Positions 46,735 through 59,294 of a stretch of 64,000 nt of DNA are shown here, piece after piece (position 1 is the stretch's first letter; each line of letters begins with the position of its first letter). A model generated the notes under the pieces. That model worked only from the letters and a program-made list of their open reading frames with translations. It searched no databases and was not told where the DNA came from. The position numbers and the translations under genes are program-made. This stretch comes from Anaeramoeba flamelloides (taxonomy: Eukaryota > Metamonada > Anaeramoebidae): contig JANTQA010000045.1 of the NCBI GenBank assembly GCA_027625915.1, forward strand, positions 1,364,001 through 1,428,000. Direction: 5' to 3'.

Positions 46735-47890
46735 TTTAAGGGATCAATATTCTACGACAACACGGCAAAATTTTAAAATATGTAATTGGTGATGTTCTCT
46801 ACTTACAAATTTTGTCAATGCCAAATGTCAAAAATTCTGATCAACGAAAAAAGCCAAAAAAGATAATTTTTTTGATGAAAGATCAAATTCTTTTTTTCCA
46901 TTTTTTTCTGAAAAAGAAAATATATATATTCATTTTATTTCTCACATTATAAAATTTTTTATCCCGTTTATTGTCATTTTAATCACTATTATACAACAAC
47001 AAGTCTTTGTTACCAGTAATATTAATATAAAGATTTTTTTTCTTTTTTGAGATAAAACTTTTGTACAACCTAAAATATTGATATATTTAACATATTGAAA
47101 AATATTTGTATTTTTTAAGAAGGGTAGTTCTATAATCAAATTTTTAAAATCATTTTACAAATTTTGCTATGAAATTGTGTTTTTGTTCTAATATGAAATT
47201 TGATTTTTTTCAAAATAAAATTTTCTTTAAGAGATATTTGGGAATTTTGTAATTTCATCCTCAAAATTCAAAACCATTTTTTTTTCTGACAAAAATTATT
47301 TGAATTGTTATCAAGGATTCTTGTCAATAAGACACAATGATTTGTTAATAAAAATTTCTTTGAACATTTTTTTTTCTTTTTTTGAAAACAAGATCACATT
47401 TTTTTATTACAGCAAATAAGAGGAATTATAAACTCCTCCGTTAAATAATAAATAAATAAAAAAAATAGAAAATAACTTTTTTCTAACCTTAAAAGAATCA
47501 ATAATTTCTGTATAATAGTTATAAATTGCCTATTTAGTAATACATTAAACTTCTATTGAATTGTCATTTATTTAATCACCTATACTCAATTAATTTTATT
47601 GACTAAGATTTGAATTGGAATATTAATAATTAGAAATAAAAACAAAATAACAAATTTTCTTTTTACAAAATCAAGACTTAATAATATAAAACTAAATATA
47701 GTGTTTACCGTTTAAGAATTTACTGAATTCTTAAATAATAATAATAGGTTACTTCTTTGAGTTTTATATTGGAAATATTTGATTTTTGGATTTCAATAAA
47801 TAGACTCAAATTAATAAATTACTTCAATGAGGTTAACTCATCCATTTCATCAACTCAACAAAAATTACAAAAAAATTTTTTTTAGAACTC
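46735..47890 (+). repeat. Dispersed repeat family A, copy 3
   Basis: Same orientation as copies 1 and 2 and closest to copy 2. It begins near GGGATCAATATTCTACGACA and ends after GAGGTTAACTCATCCATTTC. Confidence 0.65.
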
Positions 47891-48030
47891 AACAAAATTA
47901 TATTTGGTTTTTAAAAAATATGACAAATTTAATTTACTTTTTATTTTCGATTTTATGATTGAATTTTTTAGAGAAGATTAGTTAACTGCCATTCATGATC
48001 TTGATAAAATATTTGATTGTTTTATATACA

Positions 48031-48221
48031 GTCAGATTCAAATTTAAGTTCAAATTTTGAACGAAATTTAAGGCACAATAAAAATCTCAAATTAAGGCAC
48101 AAAATTTAAATTCTAGTAAAATAAATTGTAAAAAAAAAATTTTCAAATTTTGTGCCTTAATTTGAGATTTTTATTGTGCCTTAAATTTCGTTGAAAGTTT
48201 GTGCCTTAAAAGTGGAACTGG
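48031..48221. repeat. Fold-back element, family B, copy 2
   Basis: About 190 bp. The right arm is the best preserved of the family (GTGCCTTAATTTGAG, GTGCCTTAAATTTCGTTG, GTGCCTTAAAAGTGGAAC). The outermost unit of the left arm is degraded. Confidence 0.8.
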
Positions 48222-48832
48222 ATCTAAGAAAAATAATAAATTAAAGATTTTACCAAACTCTAAAAACAAACATAAAATAAATAAATAATGATAAAAATGA
48301 ATTGTTTTATTTGTTCAAATTTTCTATTTTCCACAATAACTTTTTATTATTATTGCAAGAATAATATGTAAAATTTGTGAAGAAAATCTTGTAATGATTA
48401 GTAATAAAATGGAAAATATTGAACAAATTTAAAAAAAAGATCATTATTATTTTAAAAATATCTTTATACAGATCTCTATTTGAGAATTTTGGAAATATCA
48501 TAAATCTATTATAGGCAAAAAAACTCAATTTCTTATGTTTCTGTAAACTTTGTGAATTTGATGATTTTAGGCTTTTATTAAATTTGAATGAAATTTAAGG
48601 AATGAATATTTAGAGTGTAATTTATCCCTTTTCAATAATTAAAAAAATACACTTATTTTCCAAATGAAAATAACTCTAATTTTTTTTAATTGTTATTTAA
48701 AATCCATGAAATATACAATCTTTATAAATAAATTAAGGAAATAGAGTATTTTAATAATTTAAAAATTAAGATAGAAAAAAATACCTAAAACAATTTTAAA
48801 AAATAATAAAGTTGGAAGTTTCATTAGATTAT

Positions 48833-49280
48833 CCAAGATTTAAAAGAATTGAGTTAAATTTGTGGTTTTACACAATTCTTTCAATTTCTGGAAAATCACT
48901 ATTAACTTTTTTTATTTCACTAATTAAAAAAAAATACGATTAGGTTTTCTTGGATTTTCTTGTAATTCTAAATATAGATACATTTTTAGAATCGATCAGA
49001 AAACACAAAAAAAATGATATTATCTTTTCAAAAATTCAAATAATAGAGAAAAATTATTTGTTACATTCAATTCTTTTACGTTCTGGAAAACCTAAAGGAA
49101 TTTTTTTTTTTTTTTTTTATTTTTTAATTTGAAAGAATTTAGTAAAATCAAGAATTTTATTAAATTCCATCAATCGATAGAAAACTGAACGAAAAGTATC
49201 TTGACGTACTACTTTTTCTATAATTCAAAGGAATAGAGAAAATATTTGAGTTGACTTAATTATTTTCAATTCTAGAAAAT
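48833..49280. repeat. Cluster of family G hairpins
   Basis: At least three hairpins of the AAAGAATTGAGTAAAATC type in tandem (about 48833-48897, 49125-49170, 49212-49275), with a further weak one near 49020-49095. They alternate with GGAAAACC / CCTAA motifs. The same hairpin type occurs in introns of the SMPDL3-like gene. Confidence 0.6.
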
Positions 49281-49809
49281 TTAAAGGCAGTTTATAATTA
49301 ATTTACAAAATGAAAAGAAAAAAAATTAAAAATTTTTCGTTTTTTTAATAAAGAAAAAAACCTAACTCCAGTCGGTACGTTTTTAAAATGGCCATCTAAA
49401 TGATATTATTATTATATATTCATATTTTAATTATTTATCTTTTTCTTGTTTTTATTTGCTAAAATTTTCTTTAATTACCCCTTTCTCTAAAAATTAATTT
49501 CATTAATTATTCTTTACAAACAATATGACTGATGTGGAAATTTTCGAAAAGAATCTATCAAAATAATTCGAACAAAAAAAAAAAAAAAAAAAAAAAAAAA
49601 TAACTAATGTAACCAATACAAAAAAAGTTTCTCTTTGATATTTCGTTTGCCAATAATATATATTTTATGAATCTATAAGAGATTTTTAATATAAGATCTC
49701 CAATTAAGAACAATTTTCAAAAAATAACCCAAACAATTAGTATAACTACAGATATTTACATAGATGTTTTTTAATAAAAAATTTCAAATCAAACTAATTC
49801 CCTTCACAG

Positions 49810-50400
49810 AAAGGAAAAAATAAATTCTGAAAATTAAAGTTAGCCAAAACTACATATTGGATTTCAGTTATAAACCCCATTTCAAAATAATCAACCTACT
49901 AAAAATCAAATTTTGAAAAAAATTATTTTTATAAATTGAACTTATCTATTATAATAAAAAAAAAAAATTACTATTTTAATATTCAGTTCTCTACACCAGA
50001 AATATTTGTTTTTCGTCGAAAACTAAAATAAAAAAAAGTAAAAAAAAAAAAATTTGACCATTATGATAAAATTTAGTTAACATAATTTAAAAATTATTTT
50101 TTCAAAGTTATGATTATTTTAGGTAATTAAGAAAAGATTTCTAATGAAATGATTAATATTTAAATACAGCCCTTTTCAAAATTCCCGACTTTTGAAAAAA
50201 AAAACATCTAATTCTGGTGTCTTTATTTTTTTTTGAAATTAGTTACAATGAATGAACTTTCGATTGATTATTAAGAAAGAAAAAAGAAATAAATTTTAAA
50301 AAAAATTGCAGAAAAAAGCTGTAAATATATTTAAAACTCAAAAATAAAATAAAAAAATAAAATGATAAAAAATATTGCAAAAAAACAGAAAAAAAAACAG
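49810..50400 (+). repeat. Repeat family O, copy 2
   Basis: Similar to the reverse complement of about 18830-19030. AATTAAAGTTAGC, TTGGATTTCAGTTATA and CGACTTTTGAAAAAAA are shared in order. The boundary after 50230 is uncertain. Confidence 0.4.
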
Positions 50401-51156
50401 TTTTTAATTTAATTTAGCAATATCTTTTGAAAAAACATAATATTCTATTTAATAATTAAAATAATACGATTATTTTTCGACATTCAAAAAAATAGATGAA
50501 AATAAGTTCACCATTACAAAGTCAAATATAAAATTCCAAAAACTTTACAATGAAAAAATATTACATAAAATCTGTATTACTTTTTCAATTACCATTGATA
50601 TCTAATAAATTTGTAAACCTTTTTCAAAATTGCTCTGTATAATAGTGTTTATTGTGTGAAGATATTTTAAAAATATAAAATTTAGAGATTTTTATTTTGA
50701 AAAAAACAATTTCAGAGTTATGTTGTTTAGAAGTTGGATATTTCCAACCTTTATTTTTTACTTTTTCATTATCTTTGTCGTAACAAAAACATTTTTAAAA
50801 CTTTTCACATTATTTTTTTGATAATATTTTTTTAAACCCGATATTCTTTCCAAGAGTGTTAATATTTTCTAAAATACTATTTATTAATTTAGCTTTAAAT
50901 TATTCAGAGCGTATGTATCTATACAATCAAAAAAAAAAAAAAAAAAAACAAAAACTACATGATGTTTTATAAAGTGAATTCTAATAGTATGAAAATCTAA
51001 AAAGCCAAATATAGAATATACTAATACTTTTCATCATCAAAAAATGACTGGGAAATTTTACTGTTCTATTTTGGTTTAATATTGTTTTGTTGTATTAAAT
51101 CCTTCTTCATTTATGATGTTATTTTATTTAATTTATTCTAATCACTGTATCTTCTG

Positions 51157-51337
51157 TTAATGAACTTATCTCTATTAAATTGTTTTACCTAAATTTAATA
51201 GAGATTGAGAAAATTTTTTGTCAATTACTTAGATTTGAAAGACCCTGTTTATTTTCAATATTAAACTTATTTCTGGATAAGGAATCCTTAGTAAAAACTT
51301 GATCAAAAAAAAAATAATATAGAGACTAGTCCCTTAA
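51157..51337. mobile_element. MITE family K, copy 1
   Basis: 181 bp, about 80 percent similar by eye to 59295-59473. The right terminal repeat (TATAGAGACTAGTCCCTTAA) is intact apart from a GA insertion; the left one is degraded. The core contains ACCTAAATTTAATAGAGATT and CCTGTTTATTTTCAATAT. Confidence 0.7.
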
Positions 51338-51705
51338 TTAAAATCGATCATTAATAGTATTTCAAAAAAAAATATTAAAAAACGGAAAGAGTGAAAGTAT
51401 AAAAATCTTTCTAATGATATTTTTTTATTTTCGTTCAAATCAAAAATAAAATAATATATATCAGCAAATAAAATTATTATTATCATACACTAAAAATTCT
51501 CTTTTTCGATAAGAAATAAAGAGTAATTTATTAATTTTATATATTTATATTTATAAAACAAACCAAGCAAAACTTGTAGATAGTTAATTGGTTAATTAAT
51601 GAGATAATTCGCTCATTTGTTCATTTGGAAATGACCTGATTTATTCATTAATTTGTAAATTTTTGTAAAAAAAAAATATAAAGAAAAGAATAAATCGTTG
51701 TCCAT

Positions 51706-52636
51706 TCATTTATGGTCAATTTGTTGGCCAATTTTTAAAAAGTTGTAGTCCATTATAAGTGGGCATTTTGTTCGGTTTGGAGGCGAAAAAGGAAGGTTAT
51801 CAAAAAGCATATTTTCGTTGTTACTATCATCACCCACGATCGGTTTAATGTTTTCTTCCAGATCTAAATCCATTTCTAGTTCGAATTCAGATTGCAAAAT
51901 GCTGAGGGTTTCATTACTAAAAAATGGATTGTTGTTTAACAATTTTGAAGTTGAAGATTTTGTTTCAATATAATCGTTATATTCCAGGTTGTTTTGTTTT
52001 TCTTTTTCTTTTTCTTTTTCTTTTTGTTTTTGTTTATGTTTTTCTTTTTCTTTATGTTTATGTTTTTGTATTTGTAAATAAGTTTGTTTTTCTATTTCAT
52101 TTAAATTTTCTTTCTTTGTTTTTGTTTTTGTTTTGATTTTGAATTCTTCATTTTCTTTTTCTTCAAAAATCATATTTGTTGAGTTGTTGCCGTTGTATTT
52201 GTTGTTTTCTTTGTCTTTTTCCTTTTCTTTTTTATTATTTGGATTTGTTTTGATTTTGAATCCTTCTTGTTCTCGGTGTTCAAGATCCATCTCCATTTTG
52301 TTGGTGTTTTTGTTTTGGTTTTGTTTGTTGTTTTTGTTGTTATTTTTCTTTTTTAATTTCCTTTTCAATTTCTTTTTGTTTCTTTTTTCTTCTGGGTAAC
52401 AAGGGAAGAAAAGATTATTTTTTCTATTTGAGGAAATTATATCGTCAATTTCAAGTGAAAATTTTTCATAATTCCAATTTATTGATGGTGGGCTTTTAGT
52501 TTTGTTTAATGTGAAAAAAATGCAGAAAAAAGAAGGACAAAGGTGTTTAAAAAGTGCTAAATAAATGTTTGATAAATGATACTCCCAAACTGTAGAATTC
52601 GCTTGTTGTAAGGAGTTTGGAAAACAGTTTATAAAA
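51706..52636 (-). CDS. Main exon of the unrecognised Lys-rich gene
   Basis: If the acceptor is AAAAAG at 52638-52637, the exon joins exon 1 in phase and runs 310 codons including the stop. Low-complexity repeats of TTTTTC (minus-strand GAAAAA) encode Lys-Glu. Confidence 0.5.
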
Positions 52637-53019
52637 CTTTTTGTAGGTACTTTTTGAAAACGACCTAATAAACAAAAAAAAATAGACTTTGAATAAATTT
52701 ATTTCAATCAAAAAAATTAATATCAAATTGAGAGAGTTTGGAACAACTTGAGTTTTAAACACTGATCTTTCAATGAGAATGAATCAAAAAAGAAAGTTGT
52801 TCATCAAAAATTGAAAAAAATTACAAAAAAAAAAATCAAAAAAAATTACCGTATTTTTCGTATTTTGATTGGTTCAGGAACTATAAGGTCGCTGTAGGAA
52901 CGAATTGAAGTACGATCACTTTTTGATCGAACCGGTAGTATGAACTTTCTTTTTTGTTTTTTGGCAAGCGAGGGTATCTCAACAGGTGTTGAAACTGTTT
53001 TTGAAAATACTCTACTCAT
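51706..53019 (-). CDS. Unrecognised Lys-rich protein, at least two exons
   Basis: Exon 1 (53019-52850) encodes MSRVFSKTVSTPVEIPSLAK, a basic Ser/Arg stretch and DLIVPEPIKIRKI, ending CG|GTAATT in phase 2. The main exon ends at 51706 and is open from about 52669. It reads SLQQANSTVWEYHLSNIYLA, SPPSINWNYEKFSLEIDDII, then a long Lys/Asn/Glu low-complexity region (KEKEKHKQKQKEKEKEKEKQ) and an acidic C-terminal part (SEFELEMDLDLEENIKPIVG). The strong acceptor TTTATTAG at 52665 puts the next codons in a different frame that stops near 52547. A weaker AG at 52637 joins exon 1 in phase with the long frame (931-nt exon). An extra small intron is also possible. No family recognised; the basic N-terminus suggests a nuclear or nucleic-acid-associated role only weakly. 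Confidence 0.5.
52850..53019 (-). CDS. Exon 1 of the unrecognised Lys-rich gene
   Basis: 170 nt, ATG at 53019-53017, clearly coding in codon use (mixed codons, Ser/Arg/Pro-rich) compared with flanks, with a good GTAATT donor. The upstream 53020-53300 has only AT-rich DNA. Confidence 0.55.
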
Positions 53020-54964
53020 GGTTTAAGTTTTGTTCGTTTCCAGATTCCTGGGAAATTTTGTTTTTTTAATTCAATTTTTTTTTATTTTTGCAAATCTAAA
53101 AATTTGTTTAGAAGGGAAATTGTTAAAAAGAAAATAAATAAAAATGAAAGACTTCATTCTTGAAACTTGATGGTCCATTTCCCTTACATTGATTGTTTCT
53201 TTTCCCTCACCAAACTTTGGAAAGACAAATGCAAAAATTTTTTTTTTTTCGACCTTTTTGAGATATTTTTTCACTTAAAAATAACTATCAGTGAAAAGAA
53301 TTCGTTACAGTAGATGAGTAAAAGGGAAATTAAAAATTTTTTTAATTGAGAAAGTAAGAAACCATTTAATATCTCTGCAAAGAACTGTTGATTTTGTTAC
53401 ACTGTCATGTTGAATTAGTTTTTTTTTTCAATTTAAAAAAATGATCAACAAAATTTTCCATAAAAAAAATTAAAAAAAAAACACTTCATTATAGTTGCTA
53501 TAAAAGTGCTCATTCTTGATTTAGTACATTATTTTTCAGTAAATGGCAAATCAAAGATTGGAAGTAAAAGACTCTTCTATTATTTTTGATTGTTTAATTT
53601 TATAAAACTAAGATTTTCCAAAAAGGAAGAAAAAACTGTTATTCAATTTTTATTGTCTGATCAAGATTCCTTTCAGAACAGAAAATATATTTTTTAACTT
53701 CAAAGTTTGCTGAGTCAAGCGATCTTGAATAAGTTGAAAGTTTTGTTGGTTTTGAAATTATTAAATGTGGCAAAACTATTTTCACAATCCATACACAAAA
53801 TTTACCTTTAAAAGGTCCGAGAATCAAATTGCCTTAAACCAGGTTGTTGTTTTTTTTTTAAAAAATATAATAGAGTTTAAGGTAAGGGTATATTAAGAAC
53901 CAGAGAATAAAGTCTAAAGTAATCGTAATAAGAGAGAAAACAAAATAGATTTATTAATTGACCTTTTTTGTAAATTAATCCCAAAAAAGTTTTGAGAAAA
54001 ATATTGTTTTTTATTTTCATAAAATTTTAAAAATGGAAAATTTTTTTTTTTGACTTATAGCGAAGTAATAACTTTTCAGAAAAATTTTTATAACTATTGT
54101 ATGAAATCTTGTTTCTATAGAAAAAAAAATGAATATACCATAGCCAGTTTGATAATATTTAGTTGAGAGAGTAATACTTTAAAAAATATAAATTATTAAA
54201 ATATCTGATAAAAAAGATTCTTTTATTTTTATAAAAATATTAAACTCCTAAAAAACTGCCCTTTTTCTCGTTTTAAATTAATCTAGTTGTATTTTTTAAT
54301 TTTTCTTTTTACCTCTTAATTTAAAATTAGCCAATTTACTAACAACATTCATGGGGAATTATTTAAAATTTTTTTTAAAAAAAATTGTTATATATACTCT
54401 TAGCAAATAATAATTGATTAAAGTAACTTCCGATATAAATTTATATATATTTATTCTTGCTATTTTTGAACTATTTAAAAAACATATGATCTTTTTTTCC
54501 GTAGAAATTATTCACATGTTCAAAAAGTGTTTTCTTAATATTTTGTATTTTTTGACTAAATTTGTCATTTTTCCAAAAAATATAAAACTTTTCCTATGCA
54601 ACATAAAGTGGAAGGTTTCTTGTTAACAAAAATGAGGATTCTAATATCAAAAAATTCAATTTAATAAAAGAATAAAAATGTTTGGTGTTGTTTTGGTTTT
54701 TGATATCTGAAAATTATTTTCAATTTTTGAATTTCTGTTTCTTCCCCAATCATTTTTATTCTATTATTAAATTGAATTATTTGCTCTTCAAATCTCCAAG
54801 TCTGCCGATAAAAAAACCTCTACCGTTGGGGTGCATCAGAAAAGTTTTCATAGTATTTGGAAATATGACATATTTAATAAAAAAACATATAATATTTAGA
54901 CACAACTTATTACACATATGATATATGATCAAGGTAAAAAAATTAAACTAAAATTCATATCAAA

Positions 54965-55200
54965 ATATTCCCAAGTTAAAGACACCTGGTGGTAATGAGT
55001 GAATGGGCTATGTATGTTCAAAATGATTCTAATACGTATCAGAAGAAGAAATATTAATTTTAAAAATATCAAAAGTGGTATCATTTCTTCACATTTTTTT
55101 ACATTTTTTCTTTATTTTTCATTGAAAGGAATTGCTTAACAATAAATAAAAAGAACATTACAAGATCTAAGGCAGCTAAGTCAAGACGTGTTATTATGAT
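54965..55200 (+). repeat. Repeat family C (also inside 36175-37191)
   Basis: TGGTAATGAGTGAATG.., a TATGTTCAAAA-like string, TATCAGAAGAA, TTCACATTTTTTTACATTTT and AACATTACAAGATCTA parallel 36345-36530, where the same order occurs as TAATGGGTGAAATACATGTG.., TATCAGAA, GCACATTTTTACTTTT and TTATTACAAGATCAA. Confidence 0.45.
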
Positions 55201-56130
55201 GTTATCAAAATAATGGTAATGGTTGTTGGAGAATAATTTTTATTTTCTTGGGATTTTCTAAGATTTTCAATAGGAGATCAGAATGAAATTTTTTGTTTTT
55301 TTACAGTGGAGCTGAAGAATTTTGGTTTTTTAAATTTTTATGAAAATACTATAAATTTGTTAGATTTGTCTCGACATAGACCAACTAAACTCTTTTTCAA
55401 AAATTGTGACTGGCCTGAAATAATAAATTAAAAAAAAAAATCCTTTTATATTCCGGAATAATTAATAACTAAATCTGATTTGATATTCACTTTTAAGTCA
55501 TTGTAAATATATAAAAGCCCGATATATTAAAAATTAAAAAAAAATAAAATCAAAAACTAAAAAAAAGTGTGTCACAATTTTTGAAATGAGCAATACCGAT
55601 TTTAATACTGAACGTTCACTGAAAAAAAGTTGAACAACTGAATTTTTTACGAATAATTAAATTCCTTTTTAAAAGACATTATATAATCAAAATTTTCATA
55701 GTGATTATTGGTATTTTCGAAGATCTCTTTTTCTTCTACAAGATCTTTAAAAAAGAAAAAGAAAAACAAAAGAAAAAAAAAATTTGAAAAAACAAAACTA
55801 AAATTTGAAAAATTAGAAAAAATGATTCTGATCCAAAAAATTGAAAATATTTTTTTGTTAAGAATACTGGAATAAACCCCCCAAAAAACTTCCATTAACA
55901 TTATAAATTAATTCAAATTTTTAGAAAAATAGTTTATTATCTATGGGTATTAGTATATGATCGTTCATATCTATTCTTTAAAAGTAAATTATAAAAAATA
56001 ATTGATATTTATATTTTTTGTATAATTTGAAAGAAATAAAGTGTATTAAAGAAGAGAAAAATCATGAATAACAGTTCTTGAAAATATTGTACATTTTTAA
56101 TGTTTTATTCTTGAAATAATTTGGGTTTAC

Positions 56131-56765
56131 TTGTCAGAAAAATCATTGTTAATTAAATGTATTAAATGGGAAATATTTAATAATAGTCAAGGATTTAATG
56201 TTTTGGGCGAAGGCCATTTATTGTTAAACCATGCCCCAAAAATTTTGACACATCCAAAATTAAATGAAATCAAAAAAAATCACAATGTATTGTGTTTTTA
56301 CAGATGTGATATTAAACCACATTTAGGTTACACAAGTATAAATGGTTTTATAAGTAACCATTTTCATCCAAATAAAAGTAACAATATAAAAAGAAAAATT
56401 AAAAAGAAGTCTTTTCAAAATAATTAAACTGACAACACAAAAAATTGTTTTCGGTAAATTTGTTTAAAATTTCACCAATGATTGTTGATCGATCAACTGA
56501 TAAGAAACCACCAACCGATTATATGTGGTTTTTTCTATTAAAAAAAAAAACTCAACACTGATCCCCTATTAACTCTCTAAAAGTATTATAGATCTAAAGA
56601 AAAAAGATTATAAACTGGGAAGGGAAAATGTAAATAAAACAAAAAAAGAAAAAAAAATTAAACAGATTTGTAAAATCGAAATTATTTCTAGATTGGATTC
56701 TAAAATGCATTATTGTTATTCTTTGCACTGTTAATAATGTTTCCAAATTTTTCGAATTTAGTTTA
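56131..56765 (+). repeat. Repeat family H, copy 2, with a coding-like frame
   Basis: Direct copy of 33980-34510. A 98-codon frame at 56131-56427 reads LTHPKLNEIKKNHNVLCFYR, C at the next position, then GYTSINGFISNHFHP, a C-x3-C...H-x-H pattern that could be a remnant zinc-binding segment of a transposon protein. The copy at 33980 has lost it. I do not call a gene. Confidence 0.5.
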
Positions 56766-57341
56766 TTTTGGTTATGTTTCACTTTTTTAAAAATTTTTCA
56801 ACAATTTGGTTTCCAAAATCAATTGATTGGGAAAATAAATAAATAATCCTTCTTACACTAATTTCTGAATTCAAGAAGTAAAAAAAAATAATTAATACTC
56901 CAAAAAAAAATAAAAAAGGTTTCTTTTCTTTTTTATGAAAATGTATTTTTTCAACCAAAATTATGACTAACAATATAATTAATATAAACAGAAAATTTGT
57001 TTTTTAAGTTCACATTAATGGTTTCAATATTTATTTTTTTTTAATCGCAATGTTCATTTTATAGAATCTTTATTTGGAAATCAATTATTTTTTTTTATTT
57101 TTTCATTTTTTTTTTTTTTTAAATATTTCAATTTAGTTGGAACATAATTCACAAATGAATTATAAGCTGAAACAATTACTATATAAAAAAAATATACAAA
57201 TAAAAAAAAATTAAAGATAACCATGAACATAAAAAATGGCAAAAACTCAACATGTTGAAAAAAAAAGAAATAAATCTAATAATAAGATAATAGTTTCCGA
57301 AAATTCAAGATACAGACGAAATTGCGTTAGAAGTAATGGTG

Positions 57342-57343
<2 letters not shown>

Positions 57344-57385
<42 letters not shown>
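57344..57385. repeat. TA microsatellite (21 units)
   Basis: A 42-nt pure TA run. It interrupts a 94-codon open frame that owes its length to the repeat. Confidence 0.95.
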
Positions 57386-57388
<3 letters not shown>

Positions 57389-57487
57389 GATCCGGTAGCA
57401 TCAAATATGGAATTAATTATTAAGTGTTGTACACAGTTTAAACATGTTCAAATGGTTAATAATTATTTTTGTGCTCATTTTTATACC

Positions 57488-57677
57488 CAGTTCCACTTTT
57501 CAGATATAAACTTTCAGTGAAATTTAAGGCACAATAAAAATCTCAAATTAAATCACATTTTTTGGAATTTCATTTTTATACAAATTATTTTACTATAATT
57601 TGAATTTTGTGCCTTAATTTGAGATTATTTTTGTGCCTTAAATTTTTTTGAAAGTTTTTGTCTTAAAAGTGGAACTG
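57488..57677. repeat. Fold-back element, family B, copy 3
   Basis: 190 bp from CAGTTCCACTTTT to AAAAGTGGAACTG. The units TTAAGGCACAA and TGTGCCTTAA are recognisable; the inner left arm is degraded. Confidence 0.8.
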
Positions 57678-58604
57678 GTAGTATTATTTAAAATATATAA
57701 TGACAAAGATCAAATTTCTTAAAAATAATTATTTTTTTTTCTTGTAAGAATTTTTTTAGTATCAGAAGATTAATTACAACGAAAACTGGCCAATTACTTA
57801 TTTTATAAAAATAAAATATTTAAACATATTAATGTGTGAGTAATCTGAAATGGAAAGGGGGGGGAAACCAAAAAAAAAAAAAAAAAAAAATTGCTAAAAA
57901 AATTTAATCAAAAAAATAAATAAAAAAAAAAAGAAGAAGAAGAGGGGGAGGAAGAAGTCGAAGAAATATCATCAATAGTATAATTGCCCTGTAAAAAGAA
58001 TTTTCATTTTCAACTAAATAAAGTATAATCAAATTAACCAAAAATATTATAAATGTAGTTGTGGGTGTTCTACATTCAATTTATAATATTGTGTTATAAT
58101 TTATTTTTTTAACAATTCTTTCACAAGTGTAAATATGGAATGGTGTAAATAATAGATTTTTTAATATTTGAGTAAAATAAAGAGTTATATGTAATTATCC
58201 AAATTTTCAGTAATACTTTCTGTTTCATTTAAATTGAACGGAATTTTGACCCAGCTTTCCAAAAACAGATTTTTAAATTATGTAATTGTTTCAAATTTTT
58301 AATACTGATCAATTCAAATTAAAGTTTGTAATTTTTTTTTTCCTTTTCCCTTTAACTAATTTTTTTACACATCTTTAAATCAAGAATTTCACTAGTTTAA
58401 ATGTTAAGAAACTTTATAAAATTAGTTGTTCTTCAAAATATTCTTATTTGGTAAAGAGGTGTTTTAAAAGTGGAGACATATATTATAATAATTCAACTTG
58501 AACAAAAAAATTTATCTATTTATTTGAATTTATCGGTATTCTGGAAAACATGTTTATATTATTTGTTTCCCGAGCTTTTTAGAATTGATGGCTTTGATGG
58601 TTTA

Positions 58605-59275
58605 TTTTAATTCTTAGAATGTGATTTTTTTGAAAATTCGAATGAAAATCTTGATATTTTATATTGAAATCGGCAGTGGTAAATGAAACCTCAGTTTTAG
58701 TTGTTGAGCTTTAAGGGGTTTTCAATATAAAATTGTTTGGGAAATATCAATCTTTCAATATTAAAAATGATTTTTTAAAAAAAAAAAAATAAGCAATTGA
58801 TATTTACCAAACGATTTTTTGGTTTAATATATTATTAGTCAATTAAGACAACCAAATATTATCTTAACTATTACTGGATTGTGGACAAATGCATGGAACT
58901 CTCTATTTATGTCTAAAATTGTAAAAACTCTAATTTTTACAACATTCCATATTTACTTTAGCGATTCTTCTATATCTCAAGATATAAACAACATAATTCC
59001 TTAATTTTTTGGTCCATATTCTCTTAACAGTTGCTTTGGTTTTGATAGTCCCTCAAGGTCAATTCTTTAAAGCTTATTTCAAAATAAAAAAATACAAATC
59101 ATTTCTTGTAAAAGTTAAACAAGTGGCAAAAATAATTTTAGTTGTCAAAAACAAAATTCATTTTATAAGGCTTTTTCAAAACTTTCATTCAGAAAGATCC
59201 TGTTAATTGTAAAATAAAAAGATCAAAATTTTCATTCAGCTTTCCAAAAAAATCACATTCTAGAATTAAAATAAG
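58605..59275. repeat. Inverted repeat with arms of about 60 bp
   Basis: TTTTAATTCTTAGAATGTGA with the following TTTTTTTGAAAA..GAATGAAAAT at 58605-58665 is the reverse complement of 59205-59275, with a few mismatches. The GGAAAGCTGAATGAAAATTT part also occurs at 59550-59580. The interior has no recognisable gene. Confidence 0.6.
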
Positions 59276-59294
59276 TGTCCAAAGTCCCCAATTC

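Larger units (their letters stand above)
46522..51705. other. Intergenic region rich in repeats
   Basis: Holds repeat A copy 3, fold-back B2, the family G hairpin cluster, repeat O copy 2 and MITE K copy 1. No gene is visible; frames here are at most 73 codons. Confidence 0.55.

Noticed and set aside
52133..52399. Plus-strand Phe/Leu/Ser-rich frame
   Set aside because: Complement of the Lys-rich minus-strand exon.
53639..53827. 62-codon minus-strand frame, considered as an exon or LINE piece
   Set aside because: No family resemblance and frames of this length are expected by chance.
57236..57520. 94-codon plus-strand frame
   Set aside because: Its length depends on a 42-nt TA repeat read as Tyr-Ile; no conserved sequence on either side.
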